Assembly (NCBI GenBank): GCA_016715195.1
Contig: JADKBB010000013.1
Location: 76,453 to 140,452 of the forward strand
Source of the DNA: Candidatus Villigracilis proximus
Lineage (GTDB): Bacteria > Chloroflexota > Anaerolineae > Anaerolineales > Villigracilaceae
Reading direction: 5' to 3'
Length of the DNA stretch: 64,000 nucleotides
Shown: piece after piece, positions 8,402 to 18,180 of the stretch
Numbering within the stretch: position 1 is the stretch's first letter
How the letters are laid out: each line of letters begins with the position of its first letter
Notes under the pieces: generated by a model
Seen by the model: the letters and a program-made list of their open reading frames with translations, nothing else
What the model was told of the DNA's origin: nothing
The model's database searches: none
Translations under genes and position numbers: made by a program

Positions 8402-9022
8402 TTACGCGTCAATTTTCTTTTGCAATAATGCGATCACGGCATCAAACAACGCTGACGGGGTGCTGGTATCCATGACGGGCGCGGCGCTGGTGTCACTGCT
8501 TGCGGATGTCGTGCCTGTGGATTGCATTCCGCTCGGCATTCCTCCCATATCAGGCGGACCTCCCGCTCCCATATCTGGCGGACCACCTGCCGCGTTTCCT
8601 CCTATGCCGGTAGCTGATTCTGCATCCGAAGAGCTTGTGCTTCCGCTGCTGCCCTGACTGATGGCGAACACATCGCGCATGGACAGGCTCATGCTGTCTA
8701 TGGCTTGAGTCTGCTCTGCGGTTAGCGTTTCTTGAATTTGAGCAACGAGTCCGTCGATCTCTTCCTGCGCGGCGGTGTCGCTGTCGTTTAAGTCTTGCAA
8801 AACATAAAACATGGGCAGCAGTTCTGCGGCTTGTTCAGATGTGACCGGATACTCTGTCTCTTCGAGGTTGATGGTGCCGAGGACGAGTTTGGTTTGCGCG
8901 GGCAATTCCATAGCGCTGGGTCCGCCGCTCGGAGCAGAGGCAGGCGTCCCTGTGGAAGATGCGCAGGCGGTTAATGTCAACGCGAAGAGGGTGATTGAGG
9001 TCCAGAAGAATTTTTTGTTCAT
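8402..9022 (-). CDS. Lipoprotein of unknown function at the end of the efflux operon
   Basis: A 206-residue secreted lipoprotein: signal peptide with lipobox LTAC near residue 20, a Ser/Gly/Pro linker, and a mostly helical domain (about 40-120) with many Gln, Glu and Leu residues. That stretch, including a LTAEQTQAIDSM segment, loosely recalls the LTxxQ motif of Spy/CpxP-type periplasmic chaperones, but the match is weak. A second low-complexity region contains GGPPDMG twice, before a short amphipathic C-terminus. It lies 62 bases after the MacB-like permease gene on the same strand and is probably the last gene of the 12531-8402 operon. A role in envelope stress or as an efflux accessory is inferred from context only. 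Confidence 0.7.
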   Translation of the reverse strand: MNKKFFWTSITLFALTLTACASSTGTPASAPSGGPSAMELPAQTKLVLGTINLEETEYPVTSEQAAELLPMFYVLQDLNDSDTAAQEEIDGLVAQIQETLTAEQTQAIDSMSLSMRDVFAISQGSSGSTSSSDAESATGIGGNAAGGPPDMGAGGPPDMGGMPSGMQSTGTTSASSDTSAAPVMDTSTPSALFDAVIALLQKKIDA

Positions 9023-9084
9023 GATAAGTTTCCTTTTTTGGGGCGCGTGTTTGTATCGGCAAGCTGTTCGACTCCAAAAACATC

Positions 9085-10311
9085 TTATTCATATCTCAAC
9101 GCTTCAATAGGATCGAGCAGTGCGGCTTGATTGGCGGGATAATAGCCAAAGAAAGCGCCGACAATGGCGGCGGAACTAAAGGCGAGCGCGATCGAGCTAA
9201 GTTGCACTACGGTGCGCATATCGCTCAGTGCGCCGAAAATATACGCGCCGCCCACGCCAACCAGAATACCGATCAGCCCGCCGACGATGCTGAGCATCAG
9301 CGCTTCGGTTAAGAATTGCAGGCGGATGTCATCGGGCGTGGCGCCGACAGATTGACGAATGCCGATCTCGCGTGTGCGCTCGGTGACGCTGACCAGCATG
9401 ATGTTCATGATGCCGATACCGCCAACGATCAGCGAAACGCCTGCCACCCAGGCCAACAAAGAACGAAACGCGGAAGTGGTTGACTCTTGCGTGGAGATAA
9501 TATCCTGCTGTGTAGTGACGGTGAAATCTGCGGTGTCGAGTGTTAGCTCATGGCGTTTGACGAGCAGTAGTTCCACTTGCGTGATGATGTCGTCGATGTT
9601 TGCGTCGGGGTCCACTTCCACATAGATCATGCGGATGCTGTCGCCCATGATGCGGGCAAACATGGATGGCGTGAATTTTTGAAAGACGACGGTGATGGGC
9701 ATGAAGACATACGAGTCGTAATCAGTAGTGCCGACGATGCCTTTTTCTTCCATGACACCGATCACAGTTAATTTTGTCGTGCCAACCGTGATGACCTGCC
9801 CGATGGGATCATCTTCGCCGAAAAGTTCTTCGGCAATAGCAGAACCCAGCACGACCATCTTTTGTTTGCGGTCTATTTCCTTGTCGGTGAAGTAACGTCC
9901 ATCGGCGAGTTCCATATCACGCACAGAAGGAAAGCCCGAAGTGGTGCCGAGAATGGAAACATCGTCAAAAGATACATCGCCAAATTTGACAGTTTCACTT
10001 GAGTTCTGCTCCACCACCACCGAAGTCACACCGCTGACTCCATCTTCGATGGCGGCGGCGTCGTCGAAGACCAATCCGCCGGTGGGCGGTTGGCCGGGTC
10101 CGCCGCGAGACATGGAGCCTTGCACAAAGATCAGGTTGGAACCAAGCGAGGTGATCTGTTCCTGAATGGTGGCTTCTGTCCCTGCGCTGATGGCGACCAT
10201 GATGATGACCGCCGCCACGCCGATGATGATTCCCAGCATCGTCAGAAACGAGCGGACTTTATTCTTAAGAATCGCTTCCCAGGCGATATGCGCGGCTTCA
10301 GACAGTTTCAT
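9085..10311 (-). CDS. MacB-like ABC transporter permease
   Basis: A 408-residue membrane subunit of a MacB/LolCDE-type ABC transporter. The N-terminal transmembrane helix (about 20-42, MLGIIIGVAAVIIMV) is followed by a large extracytoplasmic MacB_PCD domain (about 50-250), then three C-terminal helices with the FtsX signature, including ERTREIGIRQSVGA. The ATG is preceded by AAGGTG and overlaps the end of the ATPase gene by 14 bases. These transporters are mechanotransmission machines that drive substrates such as peptides, macrolides or lipoproteins outside the membrane together with a membrane fusion protein, here encoded at 11032-12531. The substrate cannot be told from sequence. Confidence 0.88.
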   Translation of the reverse strand: MKLSEAAHIAWEAILKNKVRSFLTMLGIIIGVAAVIIMVAISAGTEATIQEQITSLGSNLIFVQGSMSRGGPGQPPTGGLVFDDAAAIEDGVSGVTSVVVEQNSSETVKFGDVSFDDVSILGTTSGFPSVRDMELADGRYFTDKEIDRKQKMVVLGSAIAEELFGEDDPIGQVITVGTTKLTVIGVMEEKGIVGTTDYDSYVFMPITVVFQKFTPSMFARIMGDSIRMIYVEVDPDANIDDIITQVELLLVKRHELTLDTADFTVTTQQDIISTQESTTSAFRSLLAWVAGVSLIVGGIGIMNIMLVSVTERTREIGIRQSVGATPDDIRLQFLTEALMLSIVGGLIGILVGVGGAYIFGALSDMRTVVQLSSIALAFSSAAIVGAFFGYYPANQAALLDPIEALRYE

Positions 10312-11035
10312 ATTGCACCTTCTTATTTTTCACGCCGTTGTGAACAACAGTATCCACTACGCCATCCAATAAATTAATTGTGCGCTGGGTGTGCGCCGCG
10401 ATCTTTGGATCATGCGTGACCATCACAATGGTGGTTCCCTGCGCGTGTAAAGTGTGCAGTAGATTCATGATCTCTTCACCGGAGCGGCTGTCGAGATTGC
10501 CGGTTGGCTCATCGCCGATGACCAGCACCGGATCGTTGATCAACGCGCGCGCAACGGCCACGCGCTGCTGCTGTCCGCCGGAGAGTTCGTGCGGCTGATG
10601 ATTGATGCGTCCAGATAGTCCAACCATGTCTAATAATTTTTCGGCCTTTGCATCCGCTTCTTCCTGTGACTTTGGATTTGCATGGTCATACAGCAAAGGC
10701 AAGGTCACATTTCGCAAAGCGGACGTGCGTGCCAGCAAATTGTAGGATTGAAAAATAAATCCGATCTTACGGTTGCGGACTCCCGCCAATTGAACCTTAT
10801 CTAATTGACTGACATCTTCACCGTCCAAAAAATACTGGCCGGATGTGGGGCGAGAGAGGCAGCCCAGAATATGCATCAGCGTGCTTTTGCCCGATCCCGA
10901 CTGACCCATGATGGCAACGAACTCACCTGATTCAATGGTGATACTCACACCGTTGAGCGCGGCCACGCTGATATCGCCCATGCCATAGACCTTGGTAATG
11001 TCCATTGTTTCGATGATCTTGCGCTTCCCGTTCAT
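10298..11035 (-). CDS. MacB/LolD-type ABC transporter ATPase
   Basis: A 245-residue ATP-binding subunit with Walker [13 protein letters not shown] signature [15 protein letters not shown], Walker B followed by DEPTGNLDS, and the switch His in VTHD. The GNLDS and LSGGQQQR wording is typical of the MacB/LolD/FtsE subfamily. Its ATG overlaps the stop of the membrane fusion protein gene (ATGA), and its 3' end overlaps the permease gene, so the three genes form a tightly coupled operon. It powers the permease at 9085-10311. Confidence 0.92.
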   Translation of the reverse strand: MNGKRKIIETMDITKVYGMGDISVAALNGVSITIESGEFVAIMGQSGSGKSTLMHILGCLSRPTSGQYFLDGEDVSQLDKVQLAGVRNRKIGFIFQSYNLLARTSALRNVTLPLLYDHANPKSQEEADAKAEKLLDMVGLSGRINHQPHELSGGQQQRVAVARALINDPVLVIGDEPTGNLDSRSGEEIMNLLHTLHAQGTTIVMVTHDPKIAAHTQRTINLLDGVVDTVVHNGVKNKKVQYETV

Positions 11036-12531
11036 TGTGTCTCCGCGATACCGGTTGTGACAACATCGCCGGGGTTTAATCCAGATGTGATCTCAACGGA
11101 AGTTAGATCTTTGATACCGATCTCCACCATTTGCAAGCGCGGAACTCCATTCTCCAAAACAAAGACCGCGTATTTACCATCACCCGCATCATGCAAGGCT
11201 TCCACTGGAATGAGGATCGCGTCAATTGCTTCACCGCCGATCACATCCACAGCCGCGCTGGTGCCGAGCGGCAGGTTGAAAGTCTCATCGTCCACGGCGG
11301 TCAATTGCACAATGGCACGCACTGCCGAAGAACCTGATTCTGTATACAAGCCGGGGTCGATCTGAGTCATAATGCCTGTAAATGTAGAGTCAGGCAAAAT
11401 ATCGAAGATCACTTCTGTCGGATATCCCGCGCTGACATTTGCCCAATCAGACTCATCCAAAAAGACTTCGAGATATTGCTGGCTTAAGTCTGCAACTGTC
11501 ATCACCGAAGTGGTGCCGACAGTGTCGCCAATGCTCATATCAATTGACATCACTGTCCCGTTGATCGGCGCGACCAGCGTGGTGCCTGCCAAATCCACTT
11601 CCGCAGCTTCAAGGTCAAGTTGCGCCTGTTCCAATTCGGTCAGGCCGGAACCCGTCGCATTTTCAGGAACTTCTCCGCCAGTCAATGCCGCGTACAAATA
11701 TTCCGCTTCTTGAAGTGTGGCCTCAGCCTGAGTCAATGCGGCGCGTGCTTCGGCGATCTCTGCATCCGATGGCGCAGAAACGGATTTAAGTCCGCTGGTT
11801 TTATCAAAGACAGTGAATGTATTTTTTATATATTGATGATCGTAGTAATACCAAACGCCGCTGAGTTTATCTTCCACGTAATCCAGATACTCTTCCGCTT
11901 TTTTCTGCGCGGCTTGCAACTCTGCATCATTCGGCGCACTCGCGGTGGCGGCTTTCGCTTCTTCAAGTTTCAGCGTTGCCGATTCCACTTCTGTTTCCCA
12001 GTAGTACACAGCCGGACTGATCAAATACGAAACCTGATTAACCGCAGTTACAACTTCCGTCTGCGCGGCGGCTACTGCTTCTTCCGCGGCGGCAACAGAT
12101 GCAACAGAAGTCAACTCAAGCAATGTGCGTTTGGCCTGAATGTATTTAATTTGCGTACTTGAGTCATTGATCGTCGCAAGCACATCACCGGCCTTCACCG
12201 TATCGCCAACTTCTACGTTGATCTTGTTTACTTGTCCGCTGGTGGTAAATCCCAGATCCACTTCATCCACCGCGATCAAAGTTCCGGTGCCGCTTGCATA
12301 CAAAATCAAATCACTCTTTCGAGCGACAGTTGTTTGCAGCGTGTCGGTCGTTGCAGTTTCTGTATCCACGGCATTCACTTGATAATACGCAACGCTGCCG
12401 CCGATCACCAGCAGCGCAACAACTGCGATCATCCACCAGGTCTTTTTCCCAAATTTCGAGAACAACCTTGAGCCTTCAATTTTCCCCACACCTTTTGTAA
12501 AACGGACATTGAATTTTGACAGTGTTTCCAT
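11032..12531 (-). CDS. Membrane fusion protein (HlyD/MacA family) of the efflux operon
   Basis: About 499 residues, anchored by one N-terminal helix (TWWMIAVVALLVIGGSVAYY). A biotinyl-lipoyl-like half (VNKINVEVGDTVKAGDVLATI) leads to a long coiled-coil hairpin rich in Ala and Glu (about 130-320), then the second lipoyl half (TTLVAPINGTVMSIDMSIGD) and a beta-barrel domain. It is longer than typical MacA because of an enlarged hairpin with aromatic insertions. ATG at 12531 is chosen over an upstream TTG because AGAGG lies seven bases before it. It is the first gene of the operon and has a direct-repeat operator and TATACT box directly upstream. Confidence 0.88.
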   Translation of the reverse strand: METLSKFNVRFTKGVGKIEGSRLFSKFGKKTWWMIAVVALLVIGGSVAYYQVNAVDTETATTDTLQTTVARKSDLILYASGTGTLIAVDEVDLGFTTSGQVNKINVEVGDTVKAGDVLATINDSSTQIKYIQAKRTLLELTSVASVAAAEEAVAAAQTEVVTAVNQVSYLISPAVYYWETEVESATLKLEEAKAATASAPNDAELQAAQKKAEEYLDYVEDKLSGVWYYYDHQYIKNTFTVFDKTSGLKSVSAPSDAEIAEARAALTQAEATLQEAEYLYAALTGGEVPENATGSGLTELEQAQLDLEAAEVDLAGTTLVAPINGTVMSIDMSIGDTVGTTSVMTVADLSQQYLEVFLDESDWANVSAGYPTEVIFDILPDSTFTGIMTQIDPGLYTESGSSAVRAIVQLTAVDDETFNLPLGTSAAVDVIGGEAIDAILIPVEALHDAGDGKYAVFVLENGVPRLQMVEIGIKDLTSVEITSGLNPGDVVTTGIAETQ

Positions 12532-12566
12532 TTGCAACCTCTTTGTGAAATTCTTTTTGATACCTC

Positions 12567-12614
12567 AGTATATAAAAAGGCTATGGAGAAGCTGTCATGG
12601 AATCATGTGGAAAT
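12567..12614 (-). promoter_or_regulatory. Putative direct-repeat operator plus -10 box of the MacAB-like operon
   Basis: Minus-strand repeats ATTTCCACATG (12614-12604) and ATTCCATGACA (12603-12593) are followed by a weaker third copy and, 20 bases after the second repeat, by TATACT (12572-12567). The predicted transcript starts shortly before the ribosome site of the membrane fusion protein gene. Confidence 0.55.
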
Positions 12615-12624
12615 CATGCGGATT

Positions 12625-12655
12625 AAAAAACGCCCGCCTCTTTCGAAGCGGACGC
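12625..12655 (-). terminator. Rho-independent terminator downstream of the small membrane protein gene
   Basis: On the minus strand a GC-rich stem of about seven pairs (CGTCCGC with GCGGGCG, one G-T pair) is followed directly by six T residues. It separates the gene at 12670-13155 from the efflux promoter. Confidence 0.7.
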
Positions 12656-12669
12656 CTGATTCTGATCAA

Positions 12670-13155
12670 TTAGATTTCTCTACTCTGATTCTTTTTCTCC
12701 TCAACCTCCACACCCGGAGTTTCCTCTACTACTGGAGCAGTAGCCGCCACGCGGGTAATTCTCCAGCCACTCTTCTTCACTAGCGTATATCCAAACCAGC
12801 CGAGAAGTCCCAACAAAGCCATGTGGATCAACCCGAAAAGAGGGGAGCGGAAGTTCATGCCGCTGCGATTGTTGTCAAATTCCTTGCTGCGGGAATTGCC
12901 TTGCATGGATTGCGGTCCGCCATTGTCGTGGAAATTTCCCTGCATGGATTGTTGTCCATCGTTATTCTGAAAATTGCCCGGCTGATTTCCACGCATGGCC
13001 TGTGGCCCGCCGTCAAAATTGTGAGCGAAGGCCGGGCGTGCAAAGGATGCATTTTGCATCATTCCAGTACGGAATCCCGCACCTGCTACAACTACAAGTA
13101 CAACGAGAGTCAACAGGATACCCAGTGTATAGTTCAACCATTTATTATTTTTCAT
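12670..13155 (-). CDS. Small membrane protein with Asn/Gln/Gly-rich repeat loop
   Basis: A 161-residue protein. A first hydrophobic segment (about 9-30) leads to an outer loop of short degenerate repeats built on QSMQGN and NDGGPQAM units (about 45-90), then a second hydrophobic segment (about 103-125) and a cytoplasmic tail with acidic and Val-rich stretches. The architecture parallels the products at 4816-5118 and 5785-6123, and all three genes share the same kind of direct-repeat promoter. No named family was recognised. It stands alone between two transporter operons with its own ribosome site (GGAGAT) and terminator. A role in the same envelope response is inferred. Confidence 0.7.
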   Translation of the reverse strand: MKNNKWLNYTLGILLTLVVLVVVAGAGFRTGMMQNASFARPAFAHNFDGGPQAMRGNQPGNFQNNDGQQSMQGNFHDNGGPQSMQGNSRSKEFDNNRSGMNFRSPLFGLIHMALLGLLGWFGYTLVKKSGWRITRVAATAPVVEETPGVEVEEKKNQSREI

Positions 13156-13234
13156 TTTTTATCTCCGGTAAAGAATTTTGAAGTTCCGCTTGTCTGTAAG
13201 AACAAGGGCCTAAAGCGTGTGCTTTATTGACTCT

Positions 13235-13281
13235 AGTTTCTCATTACAGAATTACACGGCAGTGGAGAAATTGTGTGAAAT
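13235..13281 (-). promoter_or_regulatory. Putative direct-repeat operator upstream of the small membrane protein gene
   Basis: Minus-strand repeats ATTTCACACA (13281-13272) and ATTTCTCCACT (13271-13261) match the other sites, but with a 10-base period. The hexamer 20 bases downstream (GAAACT) is a poor -10 box, so this promoter may depend on an activator, or the true -10 may be the nearer TGTAAT. Confidence 0.4.
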
Positions 13282-13377
13282 TTGTGTGCAAAAAAACAAG
13301 CAAAGCAAACAAAAAAGTAGACACGCAGACCCAAGTCCACGTGTCCAACCAATTACCAATTACCAATCTACCTACCC

Positions 13378-15801
13378 CTACTCATAAGCCAACGTATCCT
13401 TCACTGTCAACCTTGAAGCCCTTCGCGCAGGTAATGCACTCGCCAGCGTACCAAGCACCAGTGTAAAGATCAACCAGGCGATGATTCCGCTTGCACCGTA
13501 GACAGTAGGCATCGGAGCGGTCAAGATCGCGACACCGACTCCGTAACAAAGCACGTTCGTAATCGGGATGGCAACCAAGATACTGATCGCCCAACTGAGG
13601 ATGCCGATCACCATGCCTTCGGTAATCACGATCGCTTGAATATCGCCATTGCTGGCGCCGATGGCGCGCATCACACCGATCTCACGTGTGCGTTCCAAAA
13701 CGTTGATGCTCATCGTGCCCATCAATCCCAGCCCGCCGACGATGGCGATCAAACTCGCCATGACCAGCATGAAGTAGACCAGAATATCCGTCTGCGCTTT
13801 CTGATCGGTGATAAAGTCCGCGCCGAGTTGTGTGGAACTGATATTAATTCCGCGCGCTTCAAAAGCGGACTGGATCTGATCGTTGATTCGTTTTTGTGTA
13901 GCCGAGTCGTGTTGTGAGGTGATGATGCGCAGGGAATACGCCATCTCAGGCTCGCCAACCAGTACGCTCAAATATTCATAATTAACATACAACAACGGCG
14001 GACTGATATTTCCGGTAATGCTATACGTGCCCACGATCTGCCAGTCTGTTTCCTTGCCGTTCGCTTCGATCGTTAACCAGTCACCGGGTTTCAGGTCCGG
14101 GAAGATTTGCAGCAGATGGTTGCCGATCACGATCGCGTTTTCGTCACCGGGTTGCAGCCAGCGTCCCGATGAAATGATCGGGTCGATCAAAGTGGACGTG
14201 GAAGGCGGCGCGACAAACAGAATTTGCGTGCCGGTCTCGTCATCTCCCATCTTGAGCGTGCCGGGATATTCCAGCCAGCCTTCGGCGCTTTCGACACCGG
14301 GGATGCTTTCTGCGATGCCGGCTACTTTATCAAAGCGGTAGCCGTGATCAAAGGCCACGTTAATATCCGCCAGAAAATATCCTTGAATATCCACCATCAC
14401 TTTGTCAAAGGAAGCCCACAGGTTATAGACAGCGATAAATACCGCGCCGCCCAATACCAAAGTGAACAATGTAATACTGAGTCTTGTCTTGCGTCTAAAT
14501 GTATTGCGCAATGAAATGCGGATCGGGCGCGGAATCAAAACCGAGTTACGGTTGACCGAGTCATCTTTGGGTTTCGCGTTGCCGCCGAGACCGTAGTCAC
14601 TCAACGCCTCACGCACAGTGACTTTCACACTGTTATAGATCGGGAAGATGGCCGCCACCAAAGGTACGACGATCGCCACCACTACCTGCTGTATTAAAGT
14701 GGACGTGTATCCTTTATAGGGCAGGGTGTAAAAATTTAACCACTCTGCCATGCCGCCGCCGATGTTTTCTGAAACTGCATTCGCCAGCGGAACCGCGATC
14801 AACAGCGAACCAATTCCAAAACTTAAGATCAACACAAAATACATGCTGAATATTTGCATCGTCCCGCCGCCGATGGCTTTCATAATGCCGATCTGTCTGG
14901 TGTGCTGAGTCATCAAGGCCGTGATGGTGTTGACGATCAAAAATCCGCTCAAGAATACGGTCAGATAACCGAGCACGTTCAAGACAAAGAAGACGCCCTG
15001 CGTAATACTATATGCAAAGTGATGACCCGGCTGATACACGCTGACAAAATACACAGTCGCGCCCGCGCGTTCCATGCGGTCTGCCACGGCCTGCGCCACT
15101 TCGGTCACATGTTCCTGATCGGTTTGCTTTTCCAAAACGCTGATCGATAATCTGTCATAGTTGGATGTATTACCACCCAGCCATTCCAGCGTATCAGGTG
15201 TGACATATGCATTAACCTGCCGCGCCAGATTATATGGAAAGCCCGTCACCGCGTGAGTGTAGCCAGCGAGTGTGAGTTCGCGTTTTTTGCCGTCGCCCAA
15301 TTCCAAAATAATCTTATCGCCGGGTTTATATCCAAGCGAAAGGGCGCTGGCATCAAGGATGGTTTCTTTTTCGCCATATTTTGGAACTACGGTTTCACCC
15401 TTTGCAGGTTTGAGTGTGTTCAACGTCAACAGGCTCGGGTCTTCCACTGAAGTGAAACTAACATCCACAAATGTTCCATCTGTGTGGACAATACGCGCAC
15501 TGACGGAAGAAAATCCTTCCACGGTGTCCACGCCGGGCACAGCACGCGCCATCTTCACCATGTCATCATTCAACGGGTAGGCATACACTTCGCCTTCAGA
15601 TGGATTCGCAGAAAGATAATCGCCGTCCATGCTTTCGTTCATGTACAGTCCCATGTTGCTGTTGAAGCCAACCGCAAATGTACCGACTGCAATGGTGATG
15701 ATGGTCAGGAAAGTCCGTCCGCGATTGCTCCAAAAATCAGCCCAGACTTTTTCCAGCGACTGCTCATCATGACGCAACTCCACGTTTGGATAAATTCTCA
15801 C
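13378..15801 (-). CDS. FtsX-family ABC transporter permease with two FtsX units
   Basis: An 807-residue permease with an N-terminal helix, a first extracytoplasmic MacB_PCD-like domain, three helices with [12 protein letters not shown], then a second helix-PCD-FtsX unit ending with [15 protein letters not shown]. This duplicated form works as a whole transporter with one ATPase pair. The frame can start at GTG 15801 or at a GTG six codons later. In either case it overlaps the end of the ATPase gene, which implies translational coupling. The partner ATPase is at 15767-16909 and the membrane fusion protein at 17014-18072. The substrate is unknown; lipoprotein or peptide export is typical of the family. 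Confidence 0.88.
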   Translation of the reverse strand: MRIYPNVELRHDEQSLEKVWADFWSNRGRTFLTIITIAVGTFAVGFNSNMGLYMNESMDGDYLSANPSEGEVYAYPLNDDMVKMARAVPGVDTVEGFSSVSARIVHTDGTFVDVSFTSVEDPSLLTLNTLKPAKGETVVPKYGEKETILDASALSLGYKPGDKIILELGDGKKRELTLAGYTHAVTGFPYNLARQVNAYVTPDTLEWLGGNTSNYDRLSISVLEKQTDQEHVTEVAQAVADRMERAGATVYFVSVYQPGHHFAYSITQGVFFVLNVLGYLTVFLSGFLIVNTITALMTQHTRQIGIMKAIGGGTMQIFSMYFVLILSFGIGSLLIAVPLANAVSENIGGGMAEWLNFYTLPYKGYTSTLIQQVVVAIVVPLVAAIFPIYNSVKVTVREALSDYGLGGNAKPKDDSVNRNSVLIPRPIRISLRNTFRRKTRLSITLFTLVLGGAVFIAVYNLWASFDKVMVDIQGYFLADINVAFDHGYRFDKVAGIAESIPGVESAEGWLEYPGTLKMGDDETGTQILFVAPPSTSTLIDPIISSGRWLQPGDENAIVIGNHLLQIFPDLKPGDWLTIEANGKETDWQIVGTYSITGNISPPLLYVNYEYLSVLVGEPEMAYSLRIITSQHDSATQKRINDQIQSAFEARGINISSTQLGADFITDQKAQTDILVYFMLVMASLIAIVGGLGLMGTMSINVLERTREIGVMRAIGASNGDIQAIVITEGMVIGILSWAISILVAIPITNVLCYGVGVAILTAPMPTVYGASGIIAWLIFTLVLGTLASALPARRASRLTVKDTLAYE

Positions 15802-16909
15802 CTTCGTGTTTATCTGCCATCTGATGCAGCGCTTCGCGCGTAACGTCTGACTGTTTCAGCAATTCTGACAGTTGGTCATACCCGATCGCCAACACCTCAA
15901 CCGGCCCCGCCTCCGAAGCGCGGATGGACGCCAGATGTTTCTTCTCGTGGAAAAATTCCATTTCGCCGAAACATTTTCCCGGTCCGAGTTGAAGCGCGAT
16001 CACATCCGATTGATTCGGACGCGGCAGGATCACTTCCACAGTTCCTTTTGCGACAACGTAAAACGTATCCGCATTTGTGCCTTCAGAAAGGATCATCGAA
16101 CCGGCTTCGTAGGTTTGTACCTTTGCGTTTTTTGTGGCTTGTAATAATTGTGTGGCGGTCAACGTGGGCATGGCCTTGGCAACATACTCGTTGACAATTT
16201 CACCGTCTGCGATCAAGGCTGTGCGATGCGTGCGTTTCGCAAGTCCGCTGTCGTGGGTGACGATGATGATGGTCTTGCCTTTGGAGATCAGATCGTTGAA
16301 CAAGGCAAAGACAGACTCGGCTGTTTTTGAATCAAGATTACCGGTTGGTTCATCTGCAATAATTACCGGCGGATCATTTGCCAGTGCGCGCGCAATCGCC
16401 ACACGCTGCTGTTGACCGCCCGAAAGCGCGGTGGGAAGTTTATGCGCGTGGTCTGCGAGTTCAACCAGTTCCAATAGATCCATGGCGCGTTTGCGGCGCT
16501 CGTTCATGGGATAGGTGCGGCAGAAATCCATCGGCAGCATAATATTTTCGATGACCGAGATCATCGGCAGTAGTTGAAAGAATTGAAAGACGATGCCGAG
16601 ATTTTTTCCGCGCCAGCGCGCCATTTGGTTTTCGTTTAATTTGTGAACGCCCGTGCCGTTGACCCACACTTCGCCGGTGGTGGGGCGGTCGATGCCGGTG
16701 ATCATATTAAGCAGGGTGGTTTTGCCGCTGCCCGATTTACCGATAATGCTGACGAACTCGCCCGCGTTGATCTGCAAATCCACGCCTTCGAGCGCGTGAT
16801 AATCACCGACGGCGGTCTTGTAATATTTATTGACCTCGCGCAGATCTATGATGGGACGGTTTTCGATCGACCCATCTTCGGTCTTTGATTTGAAAAATGA
16901 AATTGCCAT
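15767..16909 (-). CDS. ABC ATPase fused to a C-terminal cyclic-nucleotide-binding-like domain
   Basis: A 380-residue protein. Residues ~20-240 are a MacB/LolD-type ATPase: Walker [10 protein letters not shown], signature [15 protein letters not shown], Walker B with [12 protein letters not shown] and switch VTHD. Residues ~265-365 form a cNMP-binding-like beta roll with the motifs [15 protein letters not shown] and [16 protein letters not shown]. The Gly-Glu of the phosphate cassette is present, but the usual Arg before Ala-Thr/Ser is replaced around HLASIRA, so nucleotide binding is uncertain. The domain could gate transport in response to a signal or act as a structural element. ATG with AGAGG upstream. 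It is the middle gene of the 18072-13378 operon. Confidence 0.88.
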   Translation of the reverse strand: MAISFFKSKTEDGSIENRPIIDLREVNKYYKTAVGDYHALEGVDLQINAGEFVSIIGKSGSGKTTLLNMITGIDRPTTGEVWVNGTGVHKLNENQMARWRGKNLGIVFQFFQLLPMISVIENIMLPMDFCRTYPMNERRKRAMDLLELVELADHAHKLPTALSGGQQQRVAIARALANDPPVIIADEPTGNLDSKTAESVFALFNDLISKGKTIIIVTHDSGLAKRTHRTALIADGEIVNEYVAKAMPTLTATQLLQATKNAKVQTYEAGSMILSEGTNADTFYVVAKGTVEVILPRPNQSDVIALQLGPGKCFGEMEFFHEKKHLASIRASEAGPVEVLAIGYDQLSELLKQSDVTREALHQMADKHEGENLSKRGVAS

Positions 16910-16937
16910 GAGTACCTCTTAACTTGCCAACATCTCA

Positions 16938-16989
16938 CAGAGTGAACAGAGATTTGAAAAATATCTTTGTTTATCTCTGTTCATCTCTG
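16938..16989. repeat. Imperfect inverted repeat between membrane fusion and ATPase genes
   Basis: Arms GAACAGAGAT (16944-16953) and ATCTCTGTTC (16973-16982) pair perfectly, with outer CAGAG/CTCTG extending the stem after one bulge. No T-run follows, so it is more likely an RNA stem tuning expression within the operon, or an intergenic repeat, than a terminator. Confidence 0.45.
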
Positions 16990-17013
16990 GTAAAAATTTA
17001 TCTTCTGTAAAAT

Positions 17014-18072
17014 TTACTGCTCAAATGTGACAACAGCGGTCATACCCCAGCGCATGGCAGGATCAACATCTGTCAGCAGGATGGTCACTTCGTAAACCAC
17101 GTCACCCTGATTTTCAGAGAAATTATCGCTGACTGAAAGCACGTTACCCTTGAATTCCACACCGGGCAGCGCATCAAATTTGACAGTCACCGGCTGGCCT
17201 TCTTTAATATTGACCACGTCAATTTCAGTTAAGTCCTTGGTCTTCACAACCCATTGCGTGGTATCGGCAATCGTCACCACCGGCTGACCGGAAGCCTCGA
17301 ACTCACCAACTTTAAGCTGCAGATCGGTGATCACGCCCGGGAACGGTGCGCGGACTTCAGCATTGGCGAGCGCGGCGCGTGTGCCGGCTGTATCTTCGGC
17401 GAAGGTGGGATCTTGAAGGGCGTCATAATCTCGTTGAGCAAGAACCAGCCGCGAGTTTGCGTTCTGAGCCGCGGATTCCAATTCCATCCATTGAATGGCT
17501 TTGCGGTAGCGAGTCCAGGCGTCATCCAATGCTTTTTTGAAGATCTTGGCGGTGCCGGTCACAACTTCCTGTCCGCGTTTTTGGGCATCGGTTAATTGCA
17601 GGTTTCTATCGTTGATATCTTTGTAGGGTTCAAAATCAGCGCGGGCCTTGTCCAAATTTACAAGCATGGCCGCCACAGATTCGGGCGGAGTCATACCCGC
17701 AAAATCAGTGGGGACATCAAAATTATCGAGTTTGAATTGTGCGTCGCGCACTTCCTGATAAGCGGTGGTCAGTTCCTGCGCGGCCTTGGCTTGCGCGGCT
17801 TCAAGGGTTTGCGCTTCATTGGATTTCAAACGTGCGATCACGTCACCGGCGGCAACCGTGTCACCTTCCACCTTCAACACTTCGCTGATCAAGCCGTTGG
17901 CATTCAGTGCCAGTTCTGTGTAATGGACAGGTTCCAGCCGGCCTTCGGAAATAATCGTCGTATCCGCGATCACGGTCGGGATCGGAGTCGCTTCCGGGGT
18001 GGCTGTGGCTGTGCCGCAGGCCGCGATCATCAAGGCAAGAAGGGATAATGTGATTAATTTAATGTATTTCAT
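17014..18072 (-). CDS. Lipoprotein membrane fusion protein (HlyD family)
   Basis: A 352-residue lipoprotein with signal peptide and lipobox IAAC at about residue 19. A lipoyl half (ISEVLKVEGDTVAAGDVIARL) is followed by an Ala/Gln-rich coiled-coil hairpin (about 80-235), the second lipoyl half (NAEVRAPFPGVITDLQLKVGE) and a beta-barrel (VNIKEGQPVTVKFDALPG). It is the first gene of the second export operon, 104 bases before the ATPase gene, with an inverted repeat in the gap. The lipid anchor replaces the transmembrane anchor seen in the fusion protein at 11032-12531. Confidence 0.85.
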   Translation of the reverse strand: MKYIKLITLSLLALMIAACGTATATPEATPIPTVIADTTIISEGRLEPVHYTELALNANGLISEVLKVEGDTVAAGDVIARLKSNEAQTLEAAQAKAAQELTTAYQEVRDAQFKLDNFDVPTDFAGMTPPESVAAMLVNLDKARADFEPYKDINDRNLQLTDAQKRGQEVVTGTAKIFKKALDDAWTRYRKAIQWMELESAAQNANSRLVLAQRDYDALQDPTFAEDTAGTRAALANAEVRAPFPGVITDLQLKVGEFEASGQPVVTIADTTQWVVKTKDLTEIDVVNIKEGQPVTVKFDALPGVEFKGNVLSVSDNFSENQGDVVYEVTILLTDVDPAMRWGMTAVVTFEQ

Positions 18073-18180
18073 CTTGATTTTCCTTTTAGTAATTTTTAGA
18101 TCAGGGTTTGTTTTCTGGTTTACTTACGAGCTAATTTGAGTTTGGTTGCACAGATCAAATGACGGATTACAATTGGACTT

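Noticed and set aside
11620..12162. 180-codon plus-strand ORF
   Set aside because: It lies wholly antisense to the well-supported membrane fusion protein and has no family-like features.
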